Shown: positions 8,926 through 17,126, numbered from the stretch's first letter. The stretch is 64,000 nucleotides of DNA from Candidatus Lokiarchaeota archaeon (GCA_014730275.1 WJIL01000143.1:1-64000); one strand, 5' to 3'. Notes: generated from the sequence alone by a model not told the origin. Translations and numbers: made by a program.

Positions 8926-9867
8926 ATGGCTACGAAACTCAAAGATATGTTAGAGACTGACGAGATACTTTCCTCTGGACACCGCATGTGCGCAGGGTGT
9001 GCAGCGCCGGTAATAGTAAGACTCATGGGTCAAGCCCTTCGTGGGCCCACTATTGTCTGTGAGGCAACAGGGTGTCTTGAGGTTGCGACCACGATTTACC
9101 CATACACAGCATGGAAGATTCCCTGGATTCATGTGGCGTTTGAGAACGCATCTGCTGTAGCATCAGGTGCTTTCGAAGCCATTGAGGTCATGAGGGAGAA
9201 GGGTCGCTACAAGGACGAGCATGTTGACGTCATTGCTATTGGCGGTGACGGTGGAACGTTTGACATCGGCTTCGGTTCTCTGAGCGGTGCTCTAGAGCGG
9301 GGCCATGACTTCGTCTACATGGTATATGATAACGGTGCCTACCAGAATACTGGGATTCAGCGCTCAGGAGGTACATTCCCTGGTCAGGAGACAACCACAA
9401 GCTGGGCCGGATCAGAATTGCCTGGAAAGACTCAACGCAAAAAGCCAATTACAGAGATTGTGGCAGCACACAAGATTCCTTACGCTGCCACTGTGTCTCC
9501 GTATTACTGGCGTGACTTCATCAAGAAGTTCAGAAAAGCGCTTGAAGTTGATGGACCAGCATTTATCCACGCAATATCCCCATGTCCGCGAGGATGGAGA
9601 TCTGAAAGCTCCAAGAGTATCGAGTTAGCCAAGCTGGCTGTGGAGACTGGAATGCATCCACTCTATGAGATAGTGGATGGCGAAGAATACGTGATGTCAA
9701 CTCCAAGCAAGCGGCTCAAGGAACTCAAGCCAATCGAGGAGTACATGAAACCACAGGGCCAGTTCAAACACCTGTTCACTGATCGCTGGGAAGATTTCCG
9801 CGAGCAGATACAGGAATGGGTCAATGAGGACTGGGAACTTCTGAAGAAGAAGTGTGCTGAAGAGTAA
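8926..9867 (+). CDS. porB: Pyruvate:ferredoxin oxidoreductase, beta subunit (TPP-binding)
   Basis: The beta subunit binds thiamine diphosphate: the GDGGTFDIGFGS segment with NGAYQNTG about 45 residues on is the TPP/Mg signature. Cysteines in MCAGCA near the N-terminus, further Cys in VCEATGC, and the SPCPRGW motif supply the proximal [4Fe-4S] cluster. Length 313 is normal. The ATG follows the porA TAA directly. It is the last operon gene, with a strong terminator 15 bases after its stop. Confidence 0.93.
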   Translation: MATKLKDMLETDEILSSGHRMCAGCAAPVIVRLMGQALRGPTIVCEATGCLEVATTIYPYTAWKIPWIHVAFENASAVASGAFEAIEVMREKGRYKDEHVDVIAIGGDGGTFDIGFGSLSGALERGHDFVYMVYDNGAYQNTGIQRSGGTFPGQETTTSWAGSELPGKTQRKKPITEIVAAHKIPYAATVSPYYWRDFIKKFRKALEVDGPAFIHAISPCPRGWRSESSKSIELAKLAVETGMHPLYEIVDGEEYVMSTPSKRLKELKPIEEYMKPQGQFKHLFTDRWEDFREQIQEWVNEDWELLKKKCAEE

Positions 9868-9881
9868 TTTCGTAGTTTAAT

Positions 9882-9906
9882 GGAGCACTGAACGGTGCTC
9901 CTTTTT
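9882..9906 (+). terminator. Hairpin terminator of the por operon
   Basis: GGAGCAC (9882-9888) pairs perfectly with GTGCTCC (9895-9901) around a 6-base loop, followed at once by five T. It sits just after porB and ends the por transcript. Confidence 0.75.
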
Positions 9907-9997
9907 CCTATTTTTTCTGTAATGTAGCATTTTGTTGTAAGAAGAGCCAGTAGTAGCAGTTATTACAGTCTGTTCACCATCTAGTTTGGTGATTTAG

Positions 9998-10429
9998 ATG
10001 GGGTTTTTCGGAACATCGGCTAGTATTTTTGCTGACATCAATCTACTTATTCAAATCGTTCTGCTTGTGTTGTTGATCTATGGCAGCATAAAGAGCAAAC
10101 CGTATCCTTTTCATGGGAAAATAATGACGGTTTTGACAATCGTGACGCTACTCACAACCGTATTCATTATGGCACCCGCGCTTTTTCTGAAATGGGATCT
10201 TTTCTCTGCAATACCCTTTCCGCCTGGGTCAAGTATAGTCATAGTACACCATATTGCTGGACTTGTTGCTCTCTTTCTCGGATTGCTATGGAGCTACAGA
10301 TATTTCGATGCACGGAGAAACCAGAAACCATTCACCTGCGGTTCACGACGGATGATGTGGCTTACAGCGATTCTTTGGGCCTATTCGCTCTTTGGCGGCA
10401 TTGTGATTTACTACCTTGCGTATATATGA
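9998..10429 (+). CDS. Small polytopic membrane protein (DUF420-like)
   Basis: 143 residues with four hydrophobic helices (about residues 12-30, 42-62, 82-102, 120-142). Two His in a VHHIAG motif at the start of helix three and another (HGK) before helix two could bind haem or metal, as suspected for DUF420-type proteins. The family call rests on topology and His placement only. The stop overlaps the next gene's ATG in ATGA, so the two membrane proteins are probably co-translated. Confidence 0.6.
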   Translation: MGFFGTSASIFADINLLIQIVLLVLLIYGSIKSKPYPFHGKIMTVLTIVTLLTTVFIMAPALFLKWDLFSAIPFPPGSSIVIVHHIAGLVALFLGLLWSYRYFDARRNQKPFTCGSRRMMWLTAILWAYSLFGGIVIYYLAYI

Positions 10430-11103
10430 AGGCTGTTTCCAATAGATACGTCCAAGTCAATAACCAAGGGCATGAGAGCATGAGTGGATATTGGAAGAAG
10501 CATTGGCCTTTGACAGTAAGTGGTGGGGTATTGACAATCGTCTTCTATTGCCTATTCACTGGGATCTCATGGATTCTCTACCCTGGGGGATACGGCCCAC
10601 TAACACATTACCTGAGTAGATTGGGCAATTGCGATTATAGCCCGTTTGGAGCTTGGTTCTATAATCTTGGCTGTGTCTTAACTGGAGCGATGCTTATACC
10701 GTTCTTCCTTGGCCTACTACAGTGGCATACTAAGCACATGTACCAACGAATGGTCTTATCACTTGGACAAATACTGGGAGTTTCATCGGCGGTGGCTCTC
10801 ATGGCAATAGGAATTTTCTCTGAGGACCAAGGAGCCCCTCACATACTCGCTTCATCAATCTTTTTCGAACTAAATTTTGTGGTTCTTATTCTTGTTTCCA
10901 TTGGTCTTCTACTTCATCCAAGTTTTGTGAAGATATTCGGTTTATACGGACTATTCATAGATTTTTCCAGTCTTTTCCTAGCTTTTTCTCTTGGCGGTCC
11001 TATTGTCGAGTGGTATACGGTTTTCGGCGCACTTGTGTTTGTTGCGATGGTTTGTCTGAATACAAGAAAGATGGATATCACACTTCGAAGCTATTTTGAA
11101 TGA
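10426..11103 (+). CDS. DUF998-like integral membrane protein
   Basis: About 225 residues with six likely membrane helices. The 'YLSRLGNCDYSPFGAWFYNLGC' stretch after helix one resembles the conserved loop of DUF998 proteins (LS..G...P.A..FN.G). The function of that family is not established. I used the ATG at 10426 in the ATGA overlap with the upstream gene. The ATG at 10480, preceded by AAGGG, would begin closer to helix one and is equally possible. The frame is open far upstream inside the previous gene, but that part is shadow. Confidence 0.65.
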   Translation: MKAVSNRYVQVNNQGHESMSGYWKKHWPLTVSGGVLTIVFYCLFTGISWILYPGGYGPLTHYLSRLGNCDYSPFGAWFYNLGCVLTGAMLIPFFLGLLQWHTKHMYQRMVLSLGQILGVSSAVALMAIGIFSEDQGAPHILASSIFFELNFVVLILVSIGLLLHPSFVKIFGLYGLFIDFSSLFLAFSLGGPIVEWYTVFGALVFVAMVCLNTRKMDITLRSYFE

Positions 11104-11258
11104 AAATAGCATAATTGAATATTGCTGTCATATCTCTCTTGACTGGGGAGCCTCGATAGTACATCTTTTTGAAGTCAAGGATTTGAAAATCGGAACACTC
11201 CTTTCGTTCCTGGAGGAAGTCTACCAAGACAAGGAAAAGCGGTTATGGCGGAATGCAA

Positions 11259-11822
11259 CTAGTACCATTCTCCTCTGCGTTTTCTAAGAATCTCTCTTTC
11301 AATGTCGAATAGATGCTGAATCTCTTTGTATTTTACATGCGCCAATAACCTGGCGACTACGTTTCCTAATGCAGGAATAAACAAGGCAAATGCTAACGCG
11401 ATGAACGGAAGTGCCAATAGAACATTTGCCCCCGCATTTGCTAACCAAAGCCAAATCGCAAATAGTACTGTTGCGAATCCATATGCAGCCAGCAATGTCC
11501 CAGCGCGAAGCATTTTTCGGAATCTGAGAAAGAGCTCGATATGCTTTTCTGGTATTTCTCCTGTTCTTGGTTGAATTACATGTTCAAGAAACTCATGATC
11601 AGACTTTGCAGAAGGAAAGGACCCATAGACAAATCCGATGATTATGATGAACGTCGGTAAAGAGAGGCCGCTTTTCAACAGCCAGTCCTCAAATGATAGA
11701 ATGACAAACTGGCCAATTATGAGCGCGAGTCCAACAAAGACATGTACATTTCGGATCCTCTTTTCCGTTGGACCAGGTTTGGAATAGGGAACCTTTCGTG
11801 ACTTCTCTTCTTGTGCCATCAT
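11259..11822 (-). CDS. Four-helix membrane protein of unknown function
   Basis: About 187 residues: a basic N-terminus, a helix pair near residues 30-70, a charged cytosolic loop, a second helix pair near 105-155, and a charged C-terminal tail. I do not recognise the family. The ATG at 11820-11822 (or the next at 11817-11819) is chosen because AGGAG lies 6-9 bases upstream; the upstream TTG has no such site. That AGGAG touches the TAG at 11834-11836 that ends the extension of the preceding caspase-like frame, so the two genes look like an operon. Confidence 0.6.
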   Translation of the reverse strand: MMAQEEKSRKVPYSKPGPTEKRIRNVHVFVGLALIIGQFVILSFEDWLLKSGLSLPTFIIIIGFVYGSFPSAKSDHEFLEHVIQPRTGEIPEKHIELFLRFRKMLRAGTLLAAYGFATVLFAIWLWLANAGANVLLALPFIALAFALFIPALGNVVARLLAHVKYKEIQHLFDIEREILRKRRGEWY

Positions 11823-11833
11823 CTTGTACTCCT

Positions 11834-12028
11834 CTAATCTAGCCAATCAAGATAGAGCTGGCCAATATATACTCCAATATTTATCAGAACAAGAGTGTAT
11901 CCCGCAGGTGTATTCAGTATTGCTGTATTGAGGGCGATTAGGGCCGAAGAATAAGGGAAGATAATTGACAATCCGTAGGCTATTAACAGGAACAGTGAGA
12001 TTAATGGGAGAACTAAATCCAGTGGGGA
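11834..12028 (-). pseudogene. In-frame continuation of the caspase-like membrane gene beyond a TAA
   Basis: Directly after the TAA at 12029-12031 the same frame stays open for 64 codons to a TAG at 11834-11836. The residues form two or three membrane-like segments (LPLISLFLLIAYGLSIIF and TLVLINIGVYIG), matching the helical style of the end of the upstream frame. No ribosome site with a good start precedes it. Its TAG abuts the Shine-Dalgarno box of the next gene, the normal spacing in this genome. I infer that this is the original C-terminus, cut off by one nonsense codon or a sequencing error. Confidence 0.5.
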
Positions 12029-12736
12029 TTAATACCCTCCCATTACAGCCCTTGCCAGTAACGCTGTATCAATGAAAAGCAAGGTTCCCATCCCATATAT
12101 CGCATTTACTACGCCTTGTGTAATGTATAAACCTGCACCAGCCAACATCAATCCAATCATGAAATTTATCGTATCCCAAGCAAACTCCAACGTGGTTAGT
12201 TCCAAGAACATTAGCGGAGTTTGGCCCGTAGCAAGAGAAATGAGTTTAGATGCAATTGCGTTTAGAGAATGAACCCCGCCGAGGATGAGCGAGACAAGTA
12301 GCGCACCTAGATTTGACTCAACGCTCCCATCAAAAAGCAAAGCCTCTTGCGGAGATACATAGGACTCAAGTTGCTTCGAATTACAGGCAAGAACAATATC
12401 CTTTGACGGTGTAATTGCTATATCTTTGGCAAACTCACCCCACAACATTAGAGCGTTGTCAGCAAGGATTCCCTGCTCCGATCCATGAGATACCCAGATT
12501 GCCGCTCTAATAACTCTCGAAATTAGAATGCTATACATAGGAGATCTATAATCTACCACTATAGAATTCGGAGCATTATCTACTAGAGTAGCTATAGCTT
12601 GATTTGTTGCGTTATCATCATTCATACGCACTATGACATTGGATACTACTGGTACTGAAAAGGGCAATATAATACATGATGCAACAAAAATAGATATGAT
12701 TAGCGAGCAAGATAAATTCCGTTTTTTGTAGTTCAA
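12029..12736 (-). CDS. Signal-peptide protein with caspase-like dyad and membrane helices
   Basis: 235 residues. The N-terminus is a signal peptide (SLIISIFVASCIILPF). The middle holds a WVSHGSEQG motif (about residue 80) and, some 35 residues later, IVLACNS. The spacing and context match the His and Cys of clan CD (caspase/gingipain-like) peptidases. The C-terminal third is hydrophobic, with two or three membrane helices. The TTG at 12736 is taken as start because GAGGAG lies 8 bases before it. The frame ends in a TAA but continues in frame downstream (11834-12028), so this copy may be truncated. No substrate can be proposed; the peptidase call is tentative. Confidence 0.5.
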   Translation of the reverse strand: MNYKKRNLSCSLIISIFVASCIILPFSVPVVSNVIVRMNDDNATNQAIATLVDNAPNSIVVDYRSPMYSILISRVIRAAIWVSHGSEQGILADNALMLWGEFAKDIAITPSKDIVLACNSKQLESYVSPQEALLFDGSVESNLGALLVSLILGGVHSLNAIASKLISLATGQTPLMFLELTTLEFAWDTINFMIGLMLAGAGLYITQGVVNAIYGMGTLLFIDTALLARAVMGGY

Positions 12737-12776
12737 TGTTGAAACTCCTCTAGTAAAGTATTCTCTAAAAACAATA

Positions 12777-12810
12777 TAAGAATATTTACAAACTAAGAAT
12801 ATTTACAAAC
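12777..12810. repeat. Perfect 17-bp tandem duplication between divergent genes
   Basis: TAAGAATATTTACAAAC occurs twice head to tail (12777-12793 and 12794-12810) in the AT-rich gap between the minus-strand caspase-like gene and the plus-strand glycerophosphodiesterase. It could be a repressor or activator site serving both promoters, or simple slippage. Confidence 0.55.
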
Positions 12811-12901
12811 TTTCCGGCTTGCGTTTCATAAAATCATTAATTGCTTTACAAAAAATGATTCATCCACTTATTTGATAAGGAATACATTCTACTGATCTCC
12901 C

Positions 12902-13708
12902 ATGAGGCAGTCCGTACTACGAGACAATCGTAGATATCCGCTCATAATGGCGCACAGAGGAGACCCCACATGCGCAATAGAGAATACACTTTCTTCTATA
13001 TCCTCAGCTGTCCAGCTGGGTGTGGATGTAGTTGAAATCGATATCAGGATGACAAGGGATGGCAAATTAGTCCTCTTTCATGATGAGACTTTGGAACGAC
13101 TCACTGGTATCGGCAAACCTGTGGAGGCTATGGTTTTGGATGAGATCCAGCAGATCAGGCTGGGTTCTGAATCGGAACCAGATGAGCAACGCGAGGAAAA
13201 CCAAATGTTCCTTCATCGGATTCCGAGTTTAGATCAAGTTTTCCAGCATTTCCCGAGAACGAAATTCAATATGGATATCAAGTCCGAAAACCCAAAGGCG
13301 CCTGAGATCCTAGCCGATATCATCTCACAATACAACAAGGAACAAGAAGTAATCGTTGCATCTTTCCATGCTAAGCAAATCTCTTATTTCCGGGAGATGT
13401 GTCCGGAGATTGTCACCGCTGCCCATCCGAATGAAGTCTATCGCTTTCTATTTGGGTCAAAGCTTCGGTTGCTATCGTTGCTTGCAAGGAACACCGAATA
13501 TGATGCTCTTCAGGTTCCCCCCAAACAGGGTCCTATCACTGTTGTCGATAAGCGGTTTCTTGCTGAGGCACACAAGAGGGATATCGAAGTTCATGTTTGG
13601 ACCATAAATGAGGAATCAGAAATGGAGCGGCTTACAATGCTGGGGGTTGATGGCATTTTTACAGATTATCCGGAGAAGATGTTTAATGTGCTAAATCAGC
13701 TTGGTTGA
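12902..13708 (+). CDS. Glycerophosphodiester phosphodiesterase
   Basis: 268 residues with the GDPD signature: MAHRGDP (His18), ENTL, VVEIDIRMTRDGKLVLFHDETLERLTG with metal-binding Glu/Asp and the catalytic His of LFHDE, and the C-terminal VHVWTINEE and GVDGIFTDYP blocks. It hydrolyses glycerophosphodiesters to glycerol-phosphate and an alcohol. There is no signal peptide, so it acts in the cytosol, perhaps in recycling of ether-lipid head groups. The ATG at 12902 has only an AT-rich upstream region and no ribosome box, consistent with a leaderless transcript. It runs convergently into the GTPase operon. Confidence 0.9.
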   Translation: MRQSVLRDNRRYPLIMAHRGDPTCAIENTLSSISSAVQLGVDVVEIDIRMTRDGKLVLFHDETLERLTGIGKPVEAMVLDEIQQIRLGSESEPDEQREENQMFLHRIPSLDQVFQHFPRTKFNMDIKSENPKAPEILADIISQYNKEQEVIVASFHAKQISYFREMCPEIVTAAHPNEVYRFLFGSKLRLLSLLARNTEYDALQVPPKQGPITVVDKRFLAEAHKRDIEVHVWTINEESEMERLTMLGVDGIFTDYPEKMFNVLNQLG

Positions 13709-13744
13709 GTATATCTCATACCCACCTGATTCTTGGGCGCCAAA

Positions 13745-14125
13745 TCATGCCTTTTCATTGTTACTTAATGATTCGACAAGTCTCTTCAATCTGCCCTTGA
13801 ACATTCTATCTTTAAGCGAGTCTCTATTCTTTTCACATAGCGCAAGGATTTCCTCGTGTATTCTCTTAGGATTTGCACTCTTGATGGCATGGATTGTAAT
13901 CAAATGATAATCCAGAATACTTGAGACAAGGAATCGATATTCTCCCATCTCCATCTCTTGTACTGCATCGCCAGAAACCATATCCGAGAAATCCTGCAAT
14001 GCAGATAGAAAGCCCCCTAGCAACGCCGTATCGGGATGCAAATCTCCTGTGCTCAACGAATGGATGGTATTTCCTTCGTTATCGATTATAATAGCACTCT
14101 CTACCACACTGAATCCTCTAATCAT
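13745..14125 (-). CDS. Longin/roadblock-like protein, GTPase partner (copy 1)
   Basis: 126 residues. The first 100 follow a longin/roadblock pattern: a first strand ending 'AIIIDNEGN', a GGFLSALQDFSDMV helix, then 'MEMGEYRFLVSSI' and 'YHLITIHA' strands, and a charged C-terminal helix. Such domains scaffold or regulate small GTPases in eukaryotes and Asgard archaea. It is a clear paralogue of the product of 16039-16428, sharing 'GGF.SA.Q.FS' and 'E.G.YR'. Its ATG overlaps the stop of the GTPase gene (TAATG), which ties the two together. It is last in the operon. Confidence 0.65.
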   Translation of the reverse strand: MIRGFSVVESAIIIDNEGNTIHSLSTGDLHPDTALLGGFLSALQDFSDMVSGDAVQEMEMGEYRFLVSSILDYHLITIHAIKSANPKRIHEEILALCEKNRDSLKDRMFKGRLKRLVESLSNNEKA

Positions 14126-14667
14126 TATTGCATATGTTCGGTATGAAGGTTACGAGCCACTGTACGGAATAATTCGTCTATGTTTTCACCAGTCTTAGCC
14201 GAGACTTCGATACAGTCTGCTCCATACTTGGAAGCAAATGAACGTCCTTCCTCTATTGGCACTCCCGAGCCATCATCTCTCACGTCGATTTTATTGCCAA
14301 CTATAAGGATATCCGCTTCTGGACTTGCTTCTCTCAACCTTGATATCCAGTCGTCTAGACGGTCCAAAGTGTACCTTCTGTTCGCGTCGTATACTGCTAT
14401 TGCGAATTTTGTTCCGTTGAAGTAGTCACCAACAACATCATAGAATCTTGGTTGTCCGCCCAAATCCCAGATAGTCAACTTTAGTGGCTCTCCTCGAACT
14501 AGAAGTTTCTTGGTGGCGAAGTTTACGCCTATTGTCATTCGCATGTCCTCATCGAACTTGTCTTCTGTGTAGCGCACTACAATACTCGTTTTACCGACGC
14601 CACCTTCTCCAATAGTGGCTACTTTGAATATTGGAATTCTGTTCTGCATTGTATTGGATTTCCTCAC
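14125..14667 (-). CDS. Ras-superfamily small GTPase
   Basis: 180 residues with all five G motifs: GEGGVGKTS (G1), a Thr in MTIGVNF (G2), WDLGGQ (G3), NKID (G4) and SAK (G5). The MTIGVNF effector region is Rab/Ras-like, while the double Gly of WDLGGQ recalls Arf-type proteins. This mix is common among Asgard GTPases. There is no C-terminal prenylation Cys, so membrane attachment would come from partners. It lies between a polytopic membrane protein and a longin-like protein. The GTG start at 14667 overlaps the upstream stop as TAGTG. The ATG at 14649 is an alternative. Confidence 0.9.
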   Translation of the reverse strand: MRKSNTMQNRIPIFKVATIGEGGVGKTSIVVRYTEDKFDEDMRMTIGVNFATKKLLVRGEPLKLTIWDLGGQPRFYDVVGDYFNGTKFAIAVYDANRRYTLDRLDDWISRLREASPEADILIVGNKIDVRDDGSGVPIEEGRSFASKYGADCIEVSAKTGENIDELFRTVARNLHTEHMQ

Positions 14668-16025
14668 TAGTTAGTGCCTAGAAGTTGATCTGCTCTTCCT
14701 GTAATACCAAGCAACCAAATAACGAAGGCTACCAGAAGCAGTGATGCAACTAGGGGGTTAACGAAATTTCCTAATGGCAGAGCTATTACAGCAAATAGAA
14801 TCCCTATACCTAAGAACAATGGTCTGGAACGGTTTTTGATATCCGCTACACGCATTTGATGCCACAGGTAGAAATACATTCCCATTGGGAGAATTACCTG
14901 CAACGCAGTTGTGATGATGAGCAACGGATTAAACCAAGGAGTACCCATTGGGTCTGCAGGATAGGAGATAAGCAGGTATGTTGCAACCGGCAAAGCAAGC
15001 ATTGCTGGGAGCAGAATTACCCTATTCCATTCCAGAGCTACAATTGCTCCGACATTCAGAAGTGCAGCAGCACTTATCCACATCAACCATGAGGCATAAA
15101 CAATCTCTGTTGATACGAACAGCCCTAGTTCTTGAACTGAGAATATCAGAATCGATAGGGAAGCCAGTAGGAAAAACCCACCAAGATAAATAGTGGCTGG
15201 ATTGGGCTTCGTTCGCCATCTGCCATAGGTGAATGCTACCGTGACCAGTCCAAGTGTAGCAACTAGTGCCAATGCTGACAATGCAATAATGCGCACCAAT
15301 TCAATGACCACTTGTGCGATAACGAATGAAAACCAGAAACCTGCTACCGCAAAAGCAGCTCCATATCCAAAAAGCTCTCCTGAAATCTCTATGTCTTCAG
15401 CAAGGAACGAACTGGTTACCAGAGCTGGTCCAATAAGCCTTAGAATGATGAGGAATACATTACCCTCCAATGGCGTTATCTCGAATAGATATGATAGCGG
15501 ATAAGTCAGAACTGCGAGAGTCAAGGATAATGCTCTGGCCCCTCTTGTTCTATATGTCAGGAATCCATACAGGAGCCCTGGAACCAACAGTAGTAGGAGC
15601 GTGAAGAATCCGACAACGGCATCCGTAACAGTTGGATCAAGACCCAGTTGGGTTCCACCAATTGAAGAAAGAAGCCCCAGAAACATTAATGCGAGTGGAG
15701 CTATCATAAGCTCTTTCCAATCCAGAATCATTAAGGCGGCAACAGATAATGTTCCTGCCCCCAAAAGAATAGTTACATATGAAATCATGAGATATCGAGA
15801 TATAGTTATTTCAAACAGATCAATCATAATACGATAGGTAAACGTTGATCCCGAACCTATTCCCAGAAGCCCCAGTCCTGCAGCCGAAATAAACAACGGC
15901 CTTGCAAGTTCTCTTTCTTCTGCGTCTACTTTCCCCGTTTGAATAAGAGCGTATATTGAGATAACACCTGCTGCTGCTAACATACCGATAGCCATGAAGA
16001 CTTCGCTAGCTTGATAGGGTTCCAT
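14667..16025 (-). CDS. Polytopic membrane protein in the GTPase operon
   Basis: About 452 residues, almost all hydrophobic, with some 12-14 predicted helices (by eye) and short loops. I do not recognise a transporter family and see no charged motif that would mark a channel or enzyme. It lies between a longin-like gene and the GTPase gene with 1-base overlaps, so the natural reading is a membrane platform or receptor for the GTPase/longin module. The second ATG (16023-16025) is preferred because GAGGTG lies 9 bases before it; the first ATG (16031) would sit only 3 bases from that box. Confidence 0.7.
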   Translation of the reverse strand: MEPYQASEVFMAIGMLAAAGVISIYALIQTGKVDAEERELARPLFISAAGLGLLGIGSGSTFTYRIMIDLFEITISRYLMISYVTILLGAGTLSVAALMILDWKELMIAPLALMFLGLLSSIGGTQLGLDPTVTDAVVGFFTLLLLLVPGLLYGFLTYRTRGARALSLTLAVLTYPLSYLFEITPLEGNVFLIILRLIGPALVTSSFLAEDIEISGELFGYGAAFAVAGFWFSFVIAQVVIELVRIIALSALALVATLGLVTVAFTYGRWRTKPNPATIYLGGFFLLASLSILIFSVQELGLFVSTEIVYASWLMWISAAALLNVGAIVALEWNRVILLPAMLALPVATYLLISYPADPMGTPWFNPLLIITTALQVILPMGMYFYLWHQMRVADIKNRSRPLFLGIGILFAVIALPLGNFVNPLVASLLLVAFVIWLLGITGRADQLLGTN

Positions 16026-16038
16026 ATTCATTTACACC

Positions 16039-16428
16039 TCAAAGCATCTTTTCTGCCCATTCACTCGCCTTGTCCGCCCCTGTAACAGGTCGTTCAGCTT
16101 CTTCCTTCAATTCCTTAATGAAATCATTGTCTGTGAGACACTCTTCGTTGTCTTTACAAAGCTCGAGGAGGCGGTGGTGATTTGTTTTGGGATTATCTTC
16201 CCCTTGAGGGTGTATGGTTACGAGGAAATTCTCATTCACACGTGATATGATTAGCCGATATTGGCCAATCTCCATTCCCTTAATCTCGTCACCGGCCATT
16301 TTTTGCGAAAAACTCTGAATAGCCGACATGAAACCTCCGAAGAGGGCGTCATCTGCTTCAAAATCCCCGATGTTCACAGAGGCGAGTGTCTCGCCTTCCT
16401 TGTTGATGATAAAGATGCTCTGTATCAT
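16039..16428 (-). CDS. Longin/roadblock-like protein, GTPase partner (copy 2)
   Basis: 129 residues, paralogous to the product of 13745-14125: the first strand 'SIFIINKEGE', the helix 'GGFMSAIQSFSQKM', then 'MEIGQYRLIIS' and 'NFLVTIHP', and a charged C-terminal helix. The two copies could form a heterodimer, as roadblock and longin proteins do. The ATG at 16426-16428 is chosen over an in-frame ATG at 16446 because it overlaps the stop of the preceding gene (TAATG) and aligns with the start of copy 1. It is followed after its TGA by the Shine-Dalgarno box of the membrane protein gene. Confidence 0.65.
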   Translation of the reverse strand: MIQSIFIINKEGETLASVNIGDFEADDALFGGFMSAIQSFSQKMAGDEIKGMEIGQYRLIISRVNENFLVTIHPQGEDNPKTNHHRLLELCKDNEECLTDNDFIKELKEEAERPVTGADKASEWAEKML

Positions 16429-16844
16429 TAGAAATCTGCCATCCATTTCTTGGCTTTGTCAATGGAGCTTTCCCCCTCATCTTCATCACCTTGAACCGCC
16501 TCTCCAGCAATTTCTACGTCGCGAATTGTGAAGTTGCGATCCACAAACAATACTACACTGTGGCCGTTCTCGCATTTCGCGGGAACAATGACAGGAGTCC
16601 TCTTTGCGTTAAGTATTACATCTTCGTCAATTTTGATGTCGCGCACCCTTCCGTTATCACTGCATGCTGGGCAAGGTACGCTATCTAAGGTACGCTGAGG
16701 CACATTGAATTTCTCCTGTGTATCCACGAATGTTGTAGTATCAATTTGATGCTTCGTTACAGTGGTTTGGCGAAGTGCATATAGGTGGATTTCATGCGGG
16801 GTATTAAACTTAATTCTGTTATGCCTCTTTCTTACTCGTAGCAT
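16428..16844 (-). CDS. Zinc-ribbon-like protein heading the GTPase operon
   Basis: 138 residues. The N-terminal third is basic. The centre has CPAC and, about 35 residues later, a Cys-x-x-x-His (CENGH) pair, suggesting a zinc ribbon of the CxxC...CxxxH type. Beta strands follow, and the tail is acidic (DEDEGESS). The last residues resemble the end of longin copy 2 ('KA.KWM' against 'KASEWAEKM'). The family is unknown to me. It is the first gene of the operon and ends in a TAATG overlap with longin copy 2. No ribosome box precedes its ATG; a possible TATA element lies at 16876-16883. Confidence 0.6.
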   Translation of the reverse strand: MLRVRKRHNRIKFNTPHEIHLYALRQTTVTKHQIDTTTFVDTQEKFNVPQRTLDSVPCPACSDNGRVRDIKIDEDVILNAKRTPVIVPAKCENGHSVVLFVDRNFTIRDVEIAGEAVQGDEDEGESSIDKAKKWMADF

Positions 16845-16875
16845 GATGAAAACGGATAGACCAAGCGAAGAATGT

Positions 16876-16883
16876 TAATATGC
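16876..16883 (-). promoter_or_regulatory. Possible TATA box of the GTPase operon
   Basis: On the minus strand CATATTAA lies about 36 bases before the ATG at 16844, which would give a short untranslated leader. The element is isolated in otherwise mixed sequence. The call rests on position and AT content only. Confidence 0.25.
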
Positions 16884-16974
16884 GGAACCAACTTGTAACA
16901 AGCTAGGTCCGGTGTGTACTTGCAAAAACTAAGCACAGGGGACTCTGAAACGAAAAGAGCAGGAGAAACAAGAC

Positions 16975-17112
16975 ATGGAATGTCCCGAATACAACGAAGA
17001 AAATGATACCTGCAGTGTCGACGGCTTCAAGTTCTATAGTGGCATGAACAAGCCATGTGACACACCAGGTATGAACAAGGATAAATGCCCCCGATTAGCA
17101 ATGAAGGGTTGA
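16975..17112 (+). CDS. Tiny four-cysteine protein
   Basis: 45 residues starting MECPEYNEEND and ending at a TGA at 17110-17112. An excellent Shine-Dalgarno box (AGGAG) lies 9 bases before the ATG, and a perfect 10-bp terminator hairpin follows, so it looks like a complete small gene. Cysteines at positions 3, 13, 28 and 38 are spaced symmetrically (10, 15, 10), and two are followed by Pro. This suggests a metal-binding or disulphide-linked miniprotein. The family is unknown to me. It sits between the GTPase operon, read the other way, and a RAM-domain gene. Confidence 0.55.
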   Translation: MECPEYNEENDTCSVDGFKFYSGMNKPCDTPGMNKDKCPRLAMKG

Positions 17113-17126
17113 ATTACCGTACCGGC

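Noticed and set aside
11096-11287. 63-codon plus frame after the DUF998-like gene
   Set aside because: It overlaps the end of the DUF998-like gene and the convergent membrane gene, with no ribosome site or recognisable motif.
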